Of a stretch of DNA of 25,303 nt, positions 1 through 7,410 are shown in pieces. The notes beneath the pieces were generated by a model. That model did not search any database. It saw only the letters and a list, made by a program, of their open reading frames with translations, and was not told the DNA's origin. The DNA lies in NCBI GenBank assembly GCA_050743625.1, contig JBOGED010000440.1, positions 1 through 25,303 on the forward strand, read 5' to 3'. A program made the translations under genes and the position numbers. Source of the stretch: JBOGED01 sp050743625. GTDB taxonomy: Bacteria > Actinomycetota > Nitriliruptoria > Euzebyales > Egibacteraceae. The stretch's first letter is position 1; every line of letters starts with the position of its first letter.

Positions 1-1
1 C

Positions 2-1063
2 AAGCCGTTGACGGTCAAGGGCGTGCTCCGCCGCGCCGATGTCGGCCCGGCCGCCACCGCGCTGGGCCTGCCCGACCCCGGCTGGGTCCGGACCGCGGCC
101 GACGTCGAGGCCATGCACCACGCCTGGGTCGCGGCTGAGGGGGCCGGCCTGCTCACCCTGTGGCGCGATCGGGCGGTCGCCGCCACGCCGGCCGAGCGCG
201 ATCCCGTCGCGCAGTGGCTAGCCGGGCTGCGCGCGGTGCTGCGGGCCGAGTCGAACGATCCATCGATGCCGGGTTGCAGCGGCCGGATCGGGGCGACGGT
301 CCTGTGCCGCGCCGTGCTCGGCGTCTTGGACGCCGGCCGGGTGCGGGACGTCCTCCTTCTGGAGCGCGCCGTCGAGCAGGCTTTGCGGGCGATCGATCTT
401 CTGGACGCGGAGGCGGCCTACGAGGCGTTCCGCGGTCGTGCCAGGCCCAGGCCAGTGCGTGCTGGGTTGGGGTTACTCGCCGAGTGCGGTGCCGTCGATG
501 CCGGCACGATGACGGTGACGCCACTGGGGCGTTGGGCTCGAGGCCCGCTCGCCGAGCGGGTCGAACCGACCATGACGCGCGTGTCGGCCAGCGATGACGA
601 GGTCTTCCAGCTCGACATACGGCTGCGCGGGTTCCGGCCTCCGCTGTGGCGCCGTGTCCTCATGCCCGCGCGCGCCGACCTGGGCCTGCTGCACCGCGTC
701 ATCCAGATCGTCCTGTCATGGGACGACGACCACCTGCACGTCTTCACCGCTGGTGGTGACCGCTACGGCGACCCGTGCCACGGGCTGGACTGCTGCGCCG
801 ACGAGGGCGGCATCGCGCTCGCGGCGCTGCTGCCCCGGCCCGGGTTGTCGATCGACTACCTCTACGACATGGGGTACTGTTGGGACAACACGATCACGCT
901 CGAGAAGATCGTCGAGCGCGAAGACGACCGGTGCTATCCCTGCTGTGTGGGCGGGCGGCGGGACGCCCCAGTCGAGGACTGGGACCCGGACTCACCCGAG
1001 GAGACGATCCCGTTCGACCGCGACCTGATCAACCAGCGGTTGGCCGCGCTCAGCGGGACATGA
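2..1063 (+). CDS. pRiA4b ORF-3-like (IS1096 TnpR-like) protein, 5' partial
   Basis: The reading frame is open to the left edge and the first residues (KPLTVKGVLRRADV) look like the inside of a domain, so the true start lies upstream and the TTG at 8 is probably not the start. The N-terminal ~190 residues are a helical, Arg/Ala-rich region. From about residue 200 the protein matches the plasmid pRiA4b ORF-3 family: a strand with RGFRPPLWRRVLMP, then LHRVIQIVLSWDDDHLHVF, a GDRYGDP turn, and YLYDMGYCWDNTITLEKI. The usual C-terminal CPPEDCGG signature is altered to DAPVEDWD, and there is an unusual cluster of cysteines (LDCCADE, CYPCC). The family was first noted beside plasmid and IS1096 genes, but its biochemical role is unknown. 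It converges on the ATPase gene at 1144. Family assignment is fairly sure; function is not. Confidence 0.75.
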   Translation, partial: KPLTVKGVLRRADVGPAATALGLPDPGWVRTAADVEAMHHAWVAAEGAGLLTLWRDRAVAATPAERDPVAQWLAGLRAVLRAESNDPSMPGCSGRIGATVLCRAVLGVLDAGRVRDVLLLERAVEQALRAIDLLDAEAAYEAFRGRARPRPVRAGLGLLAECGAVDAGTMTVTPLGRWARGPLAERVEPTMTRVSASDDEVFQLDIRLRGFRPPLWRRVLMPARADLGLLHRVIQIVLSWDDDHLHVFTAGGDRYGDPCHGLDCCADEGGIALAALLPRPGLSIDYLYDMGYCWDNTITLEKIVEREDDRCYPCCVGGRRDAPVEDWDPDSPEETIPFDRDLINQRLAALSGT

Positions 1064-1143
1064 CCTGCTCGACAGTCACGCCGACCGGGGACCAGTCGAT
1101 GCCGGGAACTCCCATCAGCGGGCGGGGACTTGGCGTAGTCCGG

Positions 1144-2628
1144 TCAGCCTGAGCCGCCACGGGTGGCGCCAGGAGGAGCGACGGCGCGGGCGACGTCCAC
1201 GAGCTCGAGGCGCGTGTCCCCCTCGGCCCGGCGGCGCAGCCCGTCGGTGTAGCCGGACCGGCAGTACAGGACCGTCCGGTACTGTGGGCTGATCGTGAAC
1301 CCGGCCTGTTCGAGCGCCGGCAGCTTGTACTCCGCGAGGTCCCGGAGGATGGTCACGTCGAGCGGCTTTGCCGTCCACTTGGCCTCCCCGACCAGCGTGA
1401 CCCGCCGGCGGGCGACCCCGACGATGTCGATCTCCTCGGTGCTGCGCACACCGGAGCGGCGGAGGTCGTGGCGGGCGGGGCCCCACCAGCGCCCGATCCG
1501 GGGAGCGTCGCGGCCGTGCTGCGAACGGGCGTGCGCGCGGCAGGTGTCCTCGAAGGTCGGAGCGACGTGGTCGGCCAAGGCGGGAGCGATCTCGGTCTGG
1601 TAGAGATCGGGCGGCGCGAGGCCGGCCTCGAGATCGGCTTGGTACGGGAACACGAACCGGAACCAGAAGCGCAGGAACGGATCGTCGAGGGCCCAATGCC
1701 CGGCTCGTACGGTCGAGGAAGCCCCGAAGGGTAGCCGCCGCTGCACGAGACGCAACGACTCGAGCGTCGCGAGGTACTTCGAGACGGTGCCGCCGGGGAG
1801 TCGAAGTGGTTTCGCGATGTCGGCGAGTTCTTTCTCCCCGGTGGCGAGCCGCTCGAGGATCCCGAAATGGACGGCCGGCTCCCGAAGCTCCTGCCCGACG
1901 ATCGTGCGGCCCTCGTTCCACAGCGGCGCGTCGGGCCGCAGCAGCTGGTCGCAGACCGCGTCGGCCAGCGAGGCCCCACCGAGAGCGGCGAGGTAGCGCG
2001 GCATCCCGCCGGTGACCGCGTAGCGTTCGACTTGGTGGAGCGGGTCGAGCGCGGGAAGGAACACCGTGGCTCGGAGGGGGTCGAGCGGGCGGACCTCGAG
2101 GGGCACCAGCCGACCGTGCAGCGGATTGCGTTCGGCCTGCAGCGCCTCCATCTGGGCGACCGCGGAGCCGCAGACGACGAGCTTCAGCTGCGACGTGTCG
2201 CGCTCGTCCTCGAGCACGGCCTGGATCGAGGACAGCGTGCGCTCGACCTCTGCGGCGGTGCTCCCGAGCACCCAGGGGAACTCGTCGATAACGGCGAGTA
2301 ACGGGCCGCGGGCCGCGACGCGGTACAGCGTGCGGACCAAGGCGGGCACGTCCGGCAGGTCGGGAGCGACACGATCGGTGAAGGAAGCGAGCTGCCCGGC
2401 GAACCGGGAGAGCTGCGCCCCGGCCGCCAGGCGTTCGGCCGCGAGCAAGACGGCCGGCTTCCCGTGTGCGAAGCGGCGCAGCAACCAAGACTTCCCCACG
2501 CGGCGCCGACCGTGGACCGCGAGCGGCATCCGGTCCTGGCTGTTCCACCAGCTGTCGAGCCGGTCGAGTTCCGCCTCACGATCGAGGAAGCGGTCCACGA
2601 GCGGCCAGTCGTACCTCTGGAACGCCAT
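1144..2628 (-). CDS. AAA+ ATPase with C-terminal DUF234 (PD-(D/E)XK-like) region
   Basis: 494 residues. N-terminal ATPase of the archaeal-type/DUF234 family: Walker A GRRRVGKS at residues 40-47, Walker B LLAVIDEF with D115 E116, and a sensor-like strand LKLVVCGSAVAQM near 149-160. A winged-helix region follows (about 250-310: GILERLATGEKELADIAKPL ... TVSKYLATLESLRLVQR). The C-terminal DUF234 region carries EEIDIVG (D401) and LVGEAKW (E415, K417), the layout of a PD-(D/E)XK nuclease core. Such ATPases are very numerous in archaea and some actinobacteria. Their role is unproven; they are often discussed as mobile or toxin-like. The ATG at 2628 is chosen because a GGAG lies a little upstream and the family N-terminus (FLDREAELDRL) follows directly. 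The gene stands alone, facing away from a palindrome at 2674-2716 that could be its operator. Confidence 0.88.
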   Translation of the reverse strand: MAFQRYDWPLVDRFLDREAELDRLDSWWNSQDRMPLAVHGRRRVGKSWLLRRFAHGKPAVLLAAERLAAGAQLSRFAGQLASFTDRVAPDLPDVPALVRTLYRVAARGPLLAVIDEFPWVLGSTAAEVERTLSSIQAVLEDERDTSQLKLVVCGSAVAQMEALQAERNPLHGRLVPLEVRPLDPLRATVFLPALDPLHQVERYAVTGGMPRYLAALGGASLADAVCDQLLRPDAPLWNEGRTIVGQELREPAVHFGILERLATGEKELADIAKPLRLPGGTVSKYLATLESLRLVQRRLPFGASSTVRAGHWALDDPFLRFWFRFVFPYQADLEAGLAPPDLYQTEIAPALADHVAPTFEDTCRAHARSQHGRDAPRIGRWWGPARHDLRRSGVRSTEEIDIVGVARRRVTLVGEAKWTAKPLDVTILRDLAEYKLPALEQAGFTISPQYRTVLYCRSGYTDGLRRRAEGDTRLELVDVARAVAPPGATRGGSG

Positions 2629-2673
2629 GACATGAACATACTCCAGAGTAGACTACGCTGCTTTCGCCTATTA

Positions 2674-2716
2674 CTGTGTCGACTCGGGTCCGGAATCCGG
2701 ACCTCAGTAGACACAG
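2674..2716. repeat. Near-perfect palindrome, 20-bp arms, CCGG-AAT-CCGG centre
   Basis: Arms 2674-2693 and 2697-2716 pair with 3 mismatches around an AAT spacer; the inner 7 bp (GGTCCGG/CCGGACC) are perfect. It lies about 45 bp upstream of the ATPase start codon. A diverged copy (about 33 of 40 positions identical) occurs at 13381-13420, before the TOTE-like gene. It could be an operator, a REP-like intergenic palindrome or part of a terminator; position in front of two mobile-type genes favours an operator or insertion-associated element. Confidence 0.75.
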
Positions 2717-2794
2717 GCCTTGGACGGGGGACGCCCGCGCCCCGCATCATTCCTTCGTGTGGCTCACTGCTGTCATCAGACGCATCATGATGGT

Positions 2795-2959
2795 ATGCAA
2801 CGGTTGCAGATCCAGTTAGCGGAACAACAAGTTGAGGAATTGCGACGGATCGCGGGGCAGCGTCGGTGGTCAGTGGCAGCGGTCGGTGGGTTCCACTCGG
2901 GGCTGGGGGATCTGGCAGAGCACCACGACCGATATCTTGCCGAGGATGCCGAGGCGTGA
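2795..2959 (+). pseudogene. VapB-like antitoxin with internal deletion
   Basis: 54 codons. The start (MQRLQIQLAEQQVEELRRIA) resembles the ribbon-helix-helix N-terminus of VapB antitoxins, and the end (GLGDLAEHHDRYLAEDAEA) resembles the toxin-neutralising tail of actinobacterial VapB proteins. Between them the second helix and linker (normally some 25 residues after SVAA) are missing, so the RHH fold cannot form. The stop TGA overlaps the GTG of the vapC fragment that follows, the normal vapBC coupling. A 10-bp perfect palindrome (CATCATGATG, 2783-2792) just upstream may be a residual operator. I call it decayed. The deletion is inferred from family knowledge, not from an alignment. Confidence 0.55.
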
Positions 2960-3027
2960 TCGTTCTCGTCGACACTTCAGCCTATCTCGCGTTGCTCGAC
3001 GACGCCGTGCGCGGCGCGCTCGAATGA
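2956..3027 (+). pseudogene. VapC (PIN domain) toxin, truncated N-terminal fragment
   Basis: GTG at 2956 gives VIVLVDTSAYLALLDDAV before a TGA at 3025. VLVDTSAYLALLD is the first strand and first catalytic aspartate of PIN-domain RNases (VapC). The rest of the domain, including the other acidic residues, is absent. The homology stops almost where the sequence shared with the region upstream of treZ begins (3018), so the treY leader joint probably cut this gene. It is a relic, unlikely to be active. Confidence 0.6.
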
Positions 3028-3028
3028 G

Positions 3029-3056
3029 CGACTCCCGAATATCGCTGTGGGAGTCG
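3029..3056 (+). promoter_or_regulatory. Hairpin over the treY Shine-Dalgarno
   Basis: A perfect 8-bp stem (CGACTCCC 3029-3036 with GGGAGTCG 3049-3056) closes a 12-nt loop. The 3' arm contains the GGGAG that is the only good Shine-Dalgarno for treY (ATG at 3060), so the hairpin could hold translation down. The duplicated leader before treZ (7428-7450) keeps only a 5-bp version. Regulatory role is inferred. Confidence 0.4.
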
Positions 3057-3059
3057 ACA

Positions 3060-5537
3060 ATGCGAGGAATGGGTACAGCTGTGGCTGTGCGATCGGGATG
3101 TACGTACCGGGTGCAGCTTCATGCAGGGTTCACGTTTGACGATGCGGCTGCTCAGGCGGGGTATCTGGCTCGGCTGGGAGTTACCCACCTGTACTGCTCG
3201 CCGTACCTGCAGGCGGCCGAGGGGAGCACGCATGGCTACGACGTCGTCGACCACGAGCGGCTGAACGAGGAGCTGGGTGGCGAGGCGGCCTACGGCCGCA
3301 TGGTCGAGGCCCTGGCAACCAATGGGTTGAGCCAGGTGGTCGACATCGTGCCGAACCATATGGCGATCGACGGGCGGGCGAACCGGTGGTGGTGGGACGT
3401 GCTGCGCAACGGCGAGTCGAGCCCGTACGCCCGATTCTTCGACATCGACTGGGACCCCGCCGAGCACAAGCTGGCGGGTATGGTGCTCGTTCCCGTGCTG
3501 GGCGACCACTACGGGCGGGTTCTGGAGGCGGGCGAGCTGCGAGTGGAGCGCGATGGCGACTCCTTCGTGGTGCGCTACTACGACCACGAGTTCCCGCTCG
3601 CGCCAGGCAGCATCGCCGACGACACCGACCTGGAGAAGCTCAACAACGATCCCGACGCGCTCGACGCCCTGCTGCAGCGCCAGAACTTCCGGCTCGCGTT
3701 CTGGCGCATCGCCGACGAGGAGCTGAACTACCGCCGGTTCTTCACGATCGAGACGCTGGCGGGCCTGCGCGTCGAGGACGAGCGCGTGTTCGCCGCGACA
3801 CACGGGCTGATCCTCGACCTGGTCGCCAAGGGCGTGGTCGACGGGCTGCGGGTCGACCACGTCGACGGGCTACGCGATCCGGAGGGGTACCTGCGCCGGC
3901 TCGGTGAGACGACCGGCGGGGCGTATGTCGTGGTGGAGAAGATCTTGGAGGAGGGTGAGGCGCTCCCCGAGTCTTGGCCCGTGGCCGGCACCTCCGGATA
4001 CGACTTCTTGAACCAGGTGAACAACCTGTTCGTCGACGGGTCGAACGAGGCGGCGCTGACCTCCTGCTACCAGTCCTTCATCGGTGAGGACGCGTCCTAC
4101 GACGACATCGTGCACGCCGCGAAGCAGCAGATCATGAGCCAGGAGCTCGCCTCCGAGGTCGATCGCGCGACCGGGCTGCTCGCCGATGCGTGTGAGGGTC
4201 ACCGGCGTCATCGGGACCACACACGCCGCGCGCTGCGCGACGCGCTGCGAGAGGTGGCGACCGCGTTCCCGGTCTACCGAACCTATGTCCGGCCCGGTCG
4301 GCCCGTCAGCGACGCGGACCGGGCGCATGTCGCCGAGGCGATCTCGCGGGCCGCCCTGCGCCGGCCGGACCTGGACGGCGAGCTGCTCGACTTCATCGGG
4401 GAGCTGCTGGTGTTGCAGCATCCCGGCACGGTAGAGGCGGCGTTCGCGGTGCGGTTCCAGCAGCTCAGCTCACCGGTGATGGCGAAGGGCGTCGAGGACA
4501 CGGCCTTCTACCGGTACCACCGCTTGATCTCGCTGAACGAGGTCGGCGGGGATCCGGGGACGTTCGGACGGGCGGTCGCGCAGTTCCATGCCGGCTGCGC
4601 TCGGACGGCCGAGCGCTGGCCCGGAACCATGCTGACCCTGTCCACCCACGACACCAAGCGCAGCGGGGACGTGCGCGCCCGCATCAACCTGCTCTCGGAG
4701 CTCCCCCAGGAGTGGGAAGAGACGGTGCGGCGGTGGGCGGCGATCAACGAGCGGTACCGCAAGGACGACCTGCCCGACCGCAACGCCGAGTACCTGCTGT
4801 ACCAGACCCTGGTGGGCGCGTGGCCGATCGACAGGGACCGGGCATGCGCGTTCATGGACAAGGCGGCGAGGGAGGCGAAGGTCCATACGTCATGGACGGC
4901 TCCGGGGGCGGAGTACGACGAGGCGTTGCAGTCCTTCGTGCGTGGCATCCTCGACGACGAGGTGTTCGTCGTGGACCTGGAGCGCTTCCTCGCCGAGCAC
5001 CGCCTGGTCGAGTGGGGGCGCGTGAATTCCCTCGCGCAGATCACCTTGCTGCTCACCTGCCCAGGTGTGCCCGACCTGTACCAAGGCAGCGAGGTATGGG
5101 ACCTCAGCCTCGTGGATCCGGACAACCGCCGGCCGGTCGACTACGAGCGCTGCCGCCGCCTGCTCGAGGACGAGACCGGATACGCGGATGCGCTGGCGCG
5201 CGCCGATGAGGGCGCGCCCAAGCTTTGGCTGATCCACCGGCTGCTCGACCATCGCCGCCGGTGTCCCGATCTCTACTCGACGCGCGAGTACGAGCCGCTG
5301 ACGGCGCGCGGCGCGAAGGCGGCCCATGCGGTGGCCTTCGCCAGGGGTGGGCTCGCCGTCGTAGTGCCGCGCCTGGTCGCCGGGCTGGCGGGTGACTGGG
5401 GCGACACGACGCTGGCGCTTCCTCCCGGGCGTTGGACCGAGATGGTCACCGGATCCGGCAGCGACGGTGGCGAGGTGGCGCTCGCTGATCTCCTGCGACG
5501 GTTTCCGGTCACCGTGCTCGCGAGGGGGGACGGGTGA
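3060..5537 (+). CDS. treY: Maltooligosyltrehalose synthase
   Basis: 825 residues, the usual TreY length. A GH13-type enzyme that converts the reducing-end alpha-1,4 bond of a maltodextrin to an alpha,alpha-1,1 bond, giving maltooligosyltrehalose for TreZ. The N-terminus has the family signature TYRVQLHAGFTFDDAAAQAG, then HLYCSPYLQAAEGSTHGYDV. Catalytic residues seen: nucleophile D266 in LRVDHVDGLRDPEG, acid/base E293 in VVVEKILEEGE, and D531 in STHDTKRSGDVRARI. ATG 3060 is chosen over the upstream open frame because it has GTGGGAG at 6 nt and because the same start is preserved in the duplicated copy at 7454. The stop overlaps a GTGACGCACGAG that starts a dead treZ, showing the ancestral treY-treZ coupling. 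Confidence 0.96.
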   Translation: MRGMGTAVAVRSGCTYRVQLHAGFTFDDAAAQAGYLARLGVTHLYCSPYLQAAEGSTHGYDVVDHERLNEELGGEAAYGRMVEALATNGLSQVVDIVPNHMAIDGRANRWWWDVLRNGESSPYARFFDIDWDPAEHKLAGMVLVPVLGDHYGRVLEAGELRVERDGDSFVVRYYDHEFPLAPGSIADDTDLEKLNNDPDALDALLQRQNFRLAFWRIADEELNYRRFFTIETLAGLRVEDERVFAATHGLILDLVAKGVVDGLRVDHVDGLRDPEGYLRRLGETTGGAYVVVEKILEEGEALPESWPVAGTSGYDFLNQVNNLFVDGSNEAALTSCYQSFIGEDASYDDIVHAAKQQIMSQELASEVDRATGLLADACEGHRRHRDHTRRALRDALREVATAFPVYRTYVRPGRPVSDADRAHVAEAISRAALRRPDLDGELLDFIGELLVLQHPGTVEAAFAVRFQQLSSPVMAKGVEDTAFYRYHRLISLNEVGGDPGTFGRAVAQFHAGCARTAERWPGTMLTLSTHDTKRSGDVRARINLLSELPQEWEETVRRWAAINERYRKDDLPDRNAEYLLYQTLVGAWPIDRDRACAFMDKAAREAKVHTSWTAPGAEYDEALQSFVRGILDDEVFVVDLERFLAEHRLVEWGRVNSLAQITLLLTCPGVPDLYQGSEVWDLSLVDPDNRRPVDYERCRRLLEDETGYADALARADEGAPKLWLIHRLLDHRRRCPDLYSTREYEPLTARGAKAAHAVAFARGGLAVVVPRLVAGLAGDWGDTTLALPPGRWTEMVTGSGSDGGEVALADLLRRFPVTVLARGDG

Positions 5538-5673
5538 CGCACGAGTTCGGGGCGCCCCACCTCGATCCACGCTCGGCCTTTCCAACCCGAAGGAGCCCAC
5601 GGCCTGTCTCGGTTCGTTGACCACGGTCCGTCGGCATGGTGCGACGCGACATGGCGAGGCGTCCCGCTGCCGG
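5534..5673 (+). pseudogene. treZ relic directly after treY
   Basis: Begins GTGACGCACGAGTTCGGG, identical to the start of the intact treZ at 7555, and overlaps the treY stop by 4 nt as in a normal treYZ operon. Two residues (VW) and then some 48 residues are deleted, joining APH to DPRSAF. A 1-base insertion follows. In the shifted frame QPEGAHGLSRFVDHG and WRGVPLPG match TreZ QPEGVHGPSRLVDHG and WRGVPLPG. Homology then ends. The relic covers only the N-terminal CBM48 part, with no catalytic residues. Confidence 0.85.
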
Positions 5674-5675
5674 GT

Positions 5676-6030
5676 CGAATCTGTGTGAATCTCAGGATCG
5701 TTCTGTTCCGGTGGGTTTGCTCACCTGAGTCGGCGATCGCTATGAGCACCCGCACAGCGTCGCGGCCGCCGGCGCCGTCGCGCAGCCTGTCGAACATCAC
5801 CGCCCTGATGAGCTTGCCCTACCCGCGCGTGCCGGCAGCGGCGACCCGGGGAGGAGCTTGTTACGGCGGCGGAGTGTACGGCCAGCGGGGGGCGGCACGG
5901 GCATGGTGGTCAACGGCGTGTCTGTGGCGGCCGGTTAGCCGACTCCTCACGCTCAGGAACGCAGCCGCCGGTCAACTTGGTCAGTTCCATGCAGGCGGCG
6001 GCTTCCCGTTCCGGGCTCGGTTCGCGTTCC
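5676..6030. other. Gene-free stretch after the treZ relic
   Basis: I see no convincing gene here. On the minus strand about 5700-5800 encodes MFDRLRDGAGGRDAVRVLIA, which has the look of a protein fragment but which I cannot assign and which has no proper end. The rest is GC-rich, stop-interrupted sequence leading to the promoter region of the first small secreted protein. Confidence 0.4.
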
Positions 6031-6059
6031 TGGACTTCCCGTGAACCCCTCGCTACCGT
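6031..6059 (+). promoter_or_regulatory. Possible promoter of the first small secreted protein
   Basis: TGGACT (6031-6036) and TACCGT (6054-6059) with 17 nt between are a weak match to a housekeeping -35/-10 pair, about 40 nt before the ATG at 6098. This is the best pair I found; it is not strong. Confidence 0.25.
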
Positions 6060-6097
6060 GCGCGCCTAGTTGGCCATACCGGGCGAAAGGGGAGAAG

Positions 6098-6340
6098 ATG
6101 AACGTCAGACGAGGTCTCGTGCTTGCCACAACCATCACAGGGCTGATGAGCGTCGCGGCGCCAGCTTGGGCGGTCACGGAAGAATATTGCCTCGGATCTA
6201 TCGGAGGCGAGGTGGGAGAGGATGAGGGCAGCCAAGTATGTGTCTTCCCCGAAGACGATGCCGAAGATTGCGCAGACCGCTTTGACGGCATTCCAAACAC
6301 TGACGGAGATTACTGCATCGCCCCCATCACCGCGGAATAA
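6098..6340 (+). CDS. Small secreted four-cysteine acidic protein, copy 1
   Basis: 80 residues. A basic n-region (MNVRRG), a hydrophobic core and an APAWA cleavage site (after residue 25) form a clear Sec signal peptide. The mature ~55 residues are acidic with four cysteines at 31, 48, 58 and 73, probably two disulfides, and the motifs SQVCVFPEDD, GIPNTDGDYC and a terminal ITAE. ATG 6098 is chosen over an upstream in-frame ATG at 6041 because AAAGGGGAGAAG lies at the right distance and the signal peptide starts there. The base composition is visibly less GC-rich than the flanking enzymes. A paralogue lies at 6894-7139 with the same cysteine order. I do not recognise the family. The setting between treY and treZ may be accidental, since the gap also holds gene relics. 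Function unknown; an extracellular or cell-surface role follows from the signal peptide. Confidence 0.8.
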   Translation: MNVRRGLVLATTITGLMSVAAPAWAVTEEYCLGSIGGEVGEDEGSQVCVFPEDDAEDCADRFDGIPNTDGDYCIAPITAE

Positions 6341-6359
6341 CGTCGGGTAGCACTCCACG

Positions 6360-6402
6360 CCACAAAGGAAGGCACTGGTCATTGTCGCCTTTCCGTCTGT
6401 GG
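6360..6402 (+). terminator. Possible terminator after copy 1
   Basis: CCACAAAGGAAGGC pairs imperfectly with GCCTTTCCGTCTGTGG across a 13-nt loop, 20 nt after the stop codon. There is no U-tract, so it is weak by the intrinsic-terminator rule, though many actinobacterial terminators lack one. Confidence 0.35.
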
Positions 6403-6514
6403 GTGCGTGCTCCGTCAGTGCGGCTAGTGCCCTGGCCACCAATGTTTGCGCGTTTCGCACCGAGGCAGTATCAACCAGCCCAGCCTTCCACGACTGAACG
6501 AAAACGCAGACGGC

Positions 6515-6622
6515 CTAAGCCGCTTTGCGTTGGGATGCCCAGCGCCGCTGCACCTCCCCGCGCATCTGCGCACGCTTCTTACGCTCCAACTCCAAGACCT
6601 TGGGATCCCGAGTTGTTCGCAT
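6515..6622 (-). other. Possible 35-codon ORF or gene tail
   Basis: Minus-strand ATG at 6622 gives a Lys/Arg-rich peptide (MRTTRDPKVLELERKKRAQ and on to RRWASQRKAA). Its composition looks coding and unlike the noise around it, but there is no ribosome binding site and I cannot name a family. It may be the tail or head of a lost mobile-element or phage gene. The remainder of 6403-6760 shows nothing I can support. Confidence 0.25.
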
Positions 6623-6760
6623 TACGCCAACGCAGATAGGTGTGAATCGGGGCCGTGTTGCCGAACGGCGGGCACCGCTACCGGGGCGGACCACCACAGA
6701 ACTGGTGCGTTTGGCGCGGCATGTGCGGTCGGGGCGGTGTAGGCATGCTGCCGCACACCT

Positions 6761-6808
6761 CGGGTGCGTTGCGTTTGTCCGGTTATCCAGACGAACGCAA
6801 CGCACCCG
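6761..6808. repeat. 22-4-22 inverted repeat upstream of copy 2
   Basis: Arms 6761-6782 and 6787-6808 (CGGGTGCGTTGCGTTTGTCC and its partner) pair with only two mismatches around TTAT, ending in CCGG/CCAG at the centre. It lies just upstream of the candidate promoter of the second small secreted protein. The geometry, 22-bp arms with a 4-nt loop, is the same as that of the palindrome after treZ (9287-9334). It may be a regulator binding site or an intergenic repeat. Confidence 0.7.
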
Positions 6809-6829
6809 CGACCTGGACCACTGGATGGG

Positions 6830-6857
6830 TTGGTCCGAACACGGGCTCCTCTAGGAT
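6830..6857 (+). promoter_or_regulatory. Candidate promoter of copy 2
   Basis: TTGGTC (6830-6835), a 16-nt spacer and TAGGAT (6852-6857) fit a sigma-70/SigA-type promoter well for a GC-rich genome. A transcript would start near 6864, leaving a ~30-nt leader with AGGGGAG before the ATG at 6894. Confidence 0.5.
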
Positions 6858-6893
6858 CAATCCACTCAATCCGGCCTATTAGGGGAGAAAACG

Positions 6894-7139
6894 ATGAGAG
6901 TGATGGTCCTGGCTGCTACCAGCCTGCTCAGCTTGACAGGCCCCGCCTGGGCACAGGAACCACCTTCCCCGGACCGCTGTTTCGACCTCGGCGGGCTGCC
7001 CGCCCCGTCAGAGATTTCATCGGTACAGGTGTGTGCCTTCCCACAGCCTGACGACGACCCAGCCTGCGCCAACGTCAACGGCATCCTTGCGGTCGACGGC
7101 AACTTCGGTCCGTGCGAGCGAGTTATCGCAGAGGATTAA
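6894..7139 (+). CDS. Small secreted four-cysteine acidic protein, copy 2
   Basis: 81 residues, preceded by TTAGGGGAGAAAACG, a strong ribosome binding site. Signal peptide MRVMVLAATSLLSLTGPAWA cleaves after AWA (residue 20). Cysteines sit at 29, 47, 58 and 74; the spacings 18/11/16 are each one residue longer than the 17/10/15 of copy 1. Shared features: VQVCAFPQPDD, CANVNGI, DGNF, and an acidic end (VIAED). So this is a diverged paralogue of the 6098-6340 product, not a recent copy. It has its own promoter, and the next gene is a RelE relic. Family not recognised. Possible roles include a secreted inhibitor, a wall-associated peptide or an effector-like small protein; nothing in the sequence decides among these. 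Confidence 0.8.
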   Translation: MRVMVLAATSLLSLTGPAWAQEPPSPDRCFDLGGLPAPSEISSVQVCAFPQPDDDPACANVNGILAVDGNFGPCERVIAED

Positions 7140-7155
7140 TCTCTGCCTGTACGGC

Positions 7156-7380
7156 GTAGAGTCCCCCACACCTAGTGGGAGCGTCGCCGAAGTTCTTTTG
7201 TGCTACGGACCGTTGTTCGAGAACCCGCGACGTCTGGGTCACGCCTTACGGGATGACCTCATCAGGATTCATTCAGCGCGCCGCGGGACGTTCCGGGTCC
7301 TGTACCGCGGCGACGGCGCTGCGCGTGCCGTGATCGTCCTCCGTGTCGAGCATCGCGATGGCGTCTTCCGGCGCCGCTGA
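7156..7380 (+). pseudogene. RelE/ParE-type toxin, N-terminally truncated
   Basis: The frame reads GSVAEVLLCYGPLFENPRRL, then LGHALRDDLIRIHSARRGTF and RVLYRGDGAARAVIVLRVEH before TGA at 7378. This is the core and C-terminal half of an actinobacterial RelE toxin (GPLxENPxRxGxxL, SARRGTxRVLYR, VxxVEHRxxVxRRR). No start codon or first strand/helix is present in frame, and no antitoxin gene precedes it. It lies between the small secreted protein and the duplicated treY leader, so it is most likely a relic. Confidence 0.65.
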
Positions 7381-7410
7381 CCGTGGTGGTCGCGTCTGGG
7401 CGGGTGCATG

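Noticed and set aside
153..747. Overlapping long open frames on both strands inside the pRiA4b-like gene
   Set aside because: Arg/Pro/Ala-rich translations typical of shadow frames in high-GC DNA; no motif or ribosome binding site.
1064..1143. Terminator between the convergent first two genes
   Set aside because: No stem longer than 5-6 bp is convincing in the 80-bp gap.
1115..2548. A 477-codon minus-strand frame parallel to the ATPase gene
   Set aside because: It lies over the ATPase in another frame and reads as Arg/Pro/Gly noise; the ATPase frame has all the motifs.
2832..3059. N-terminal extension of treY
   Set aside because: It would run through the vapBC relics. The conserved TreY start follows ATG 3060, which has the ribosome binding site.
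6403..6760. tRNA or small RNA in the long gap between the two small secreted genes
   Set aside because: I could find no cloverleaf, CCA end or strong promoter-terminator pair; only the weak minus-strand ORF at 6515-6622 remains.
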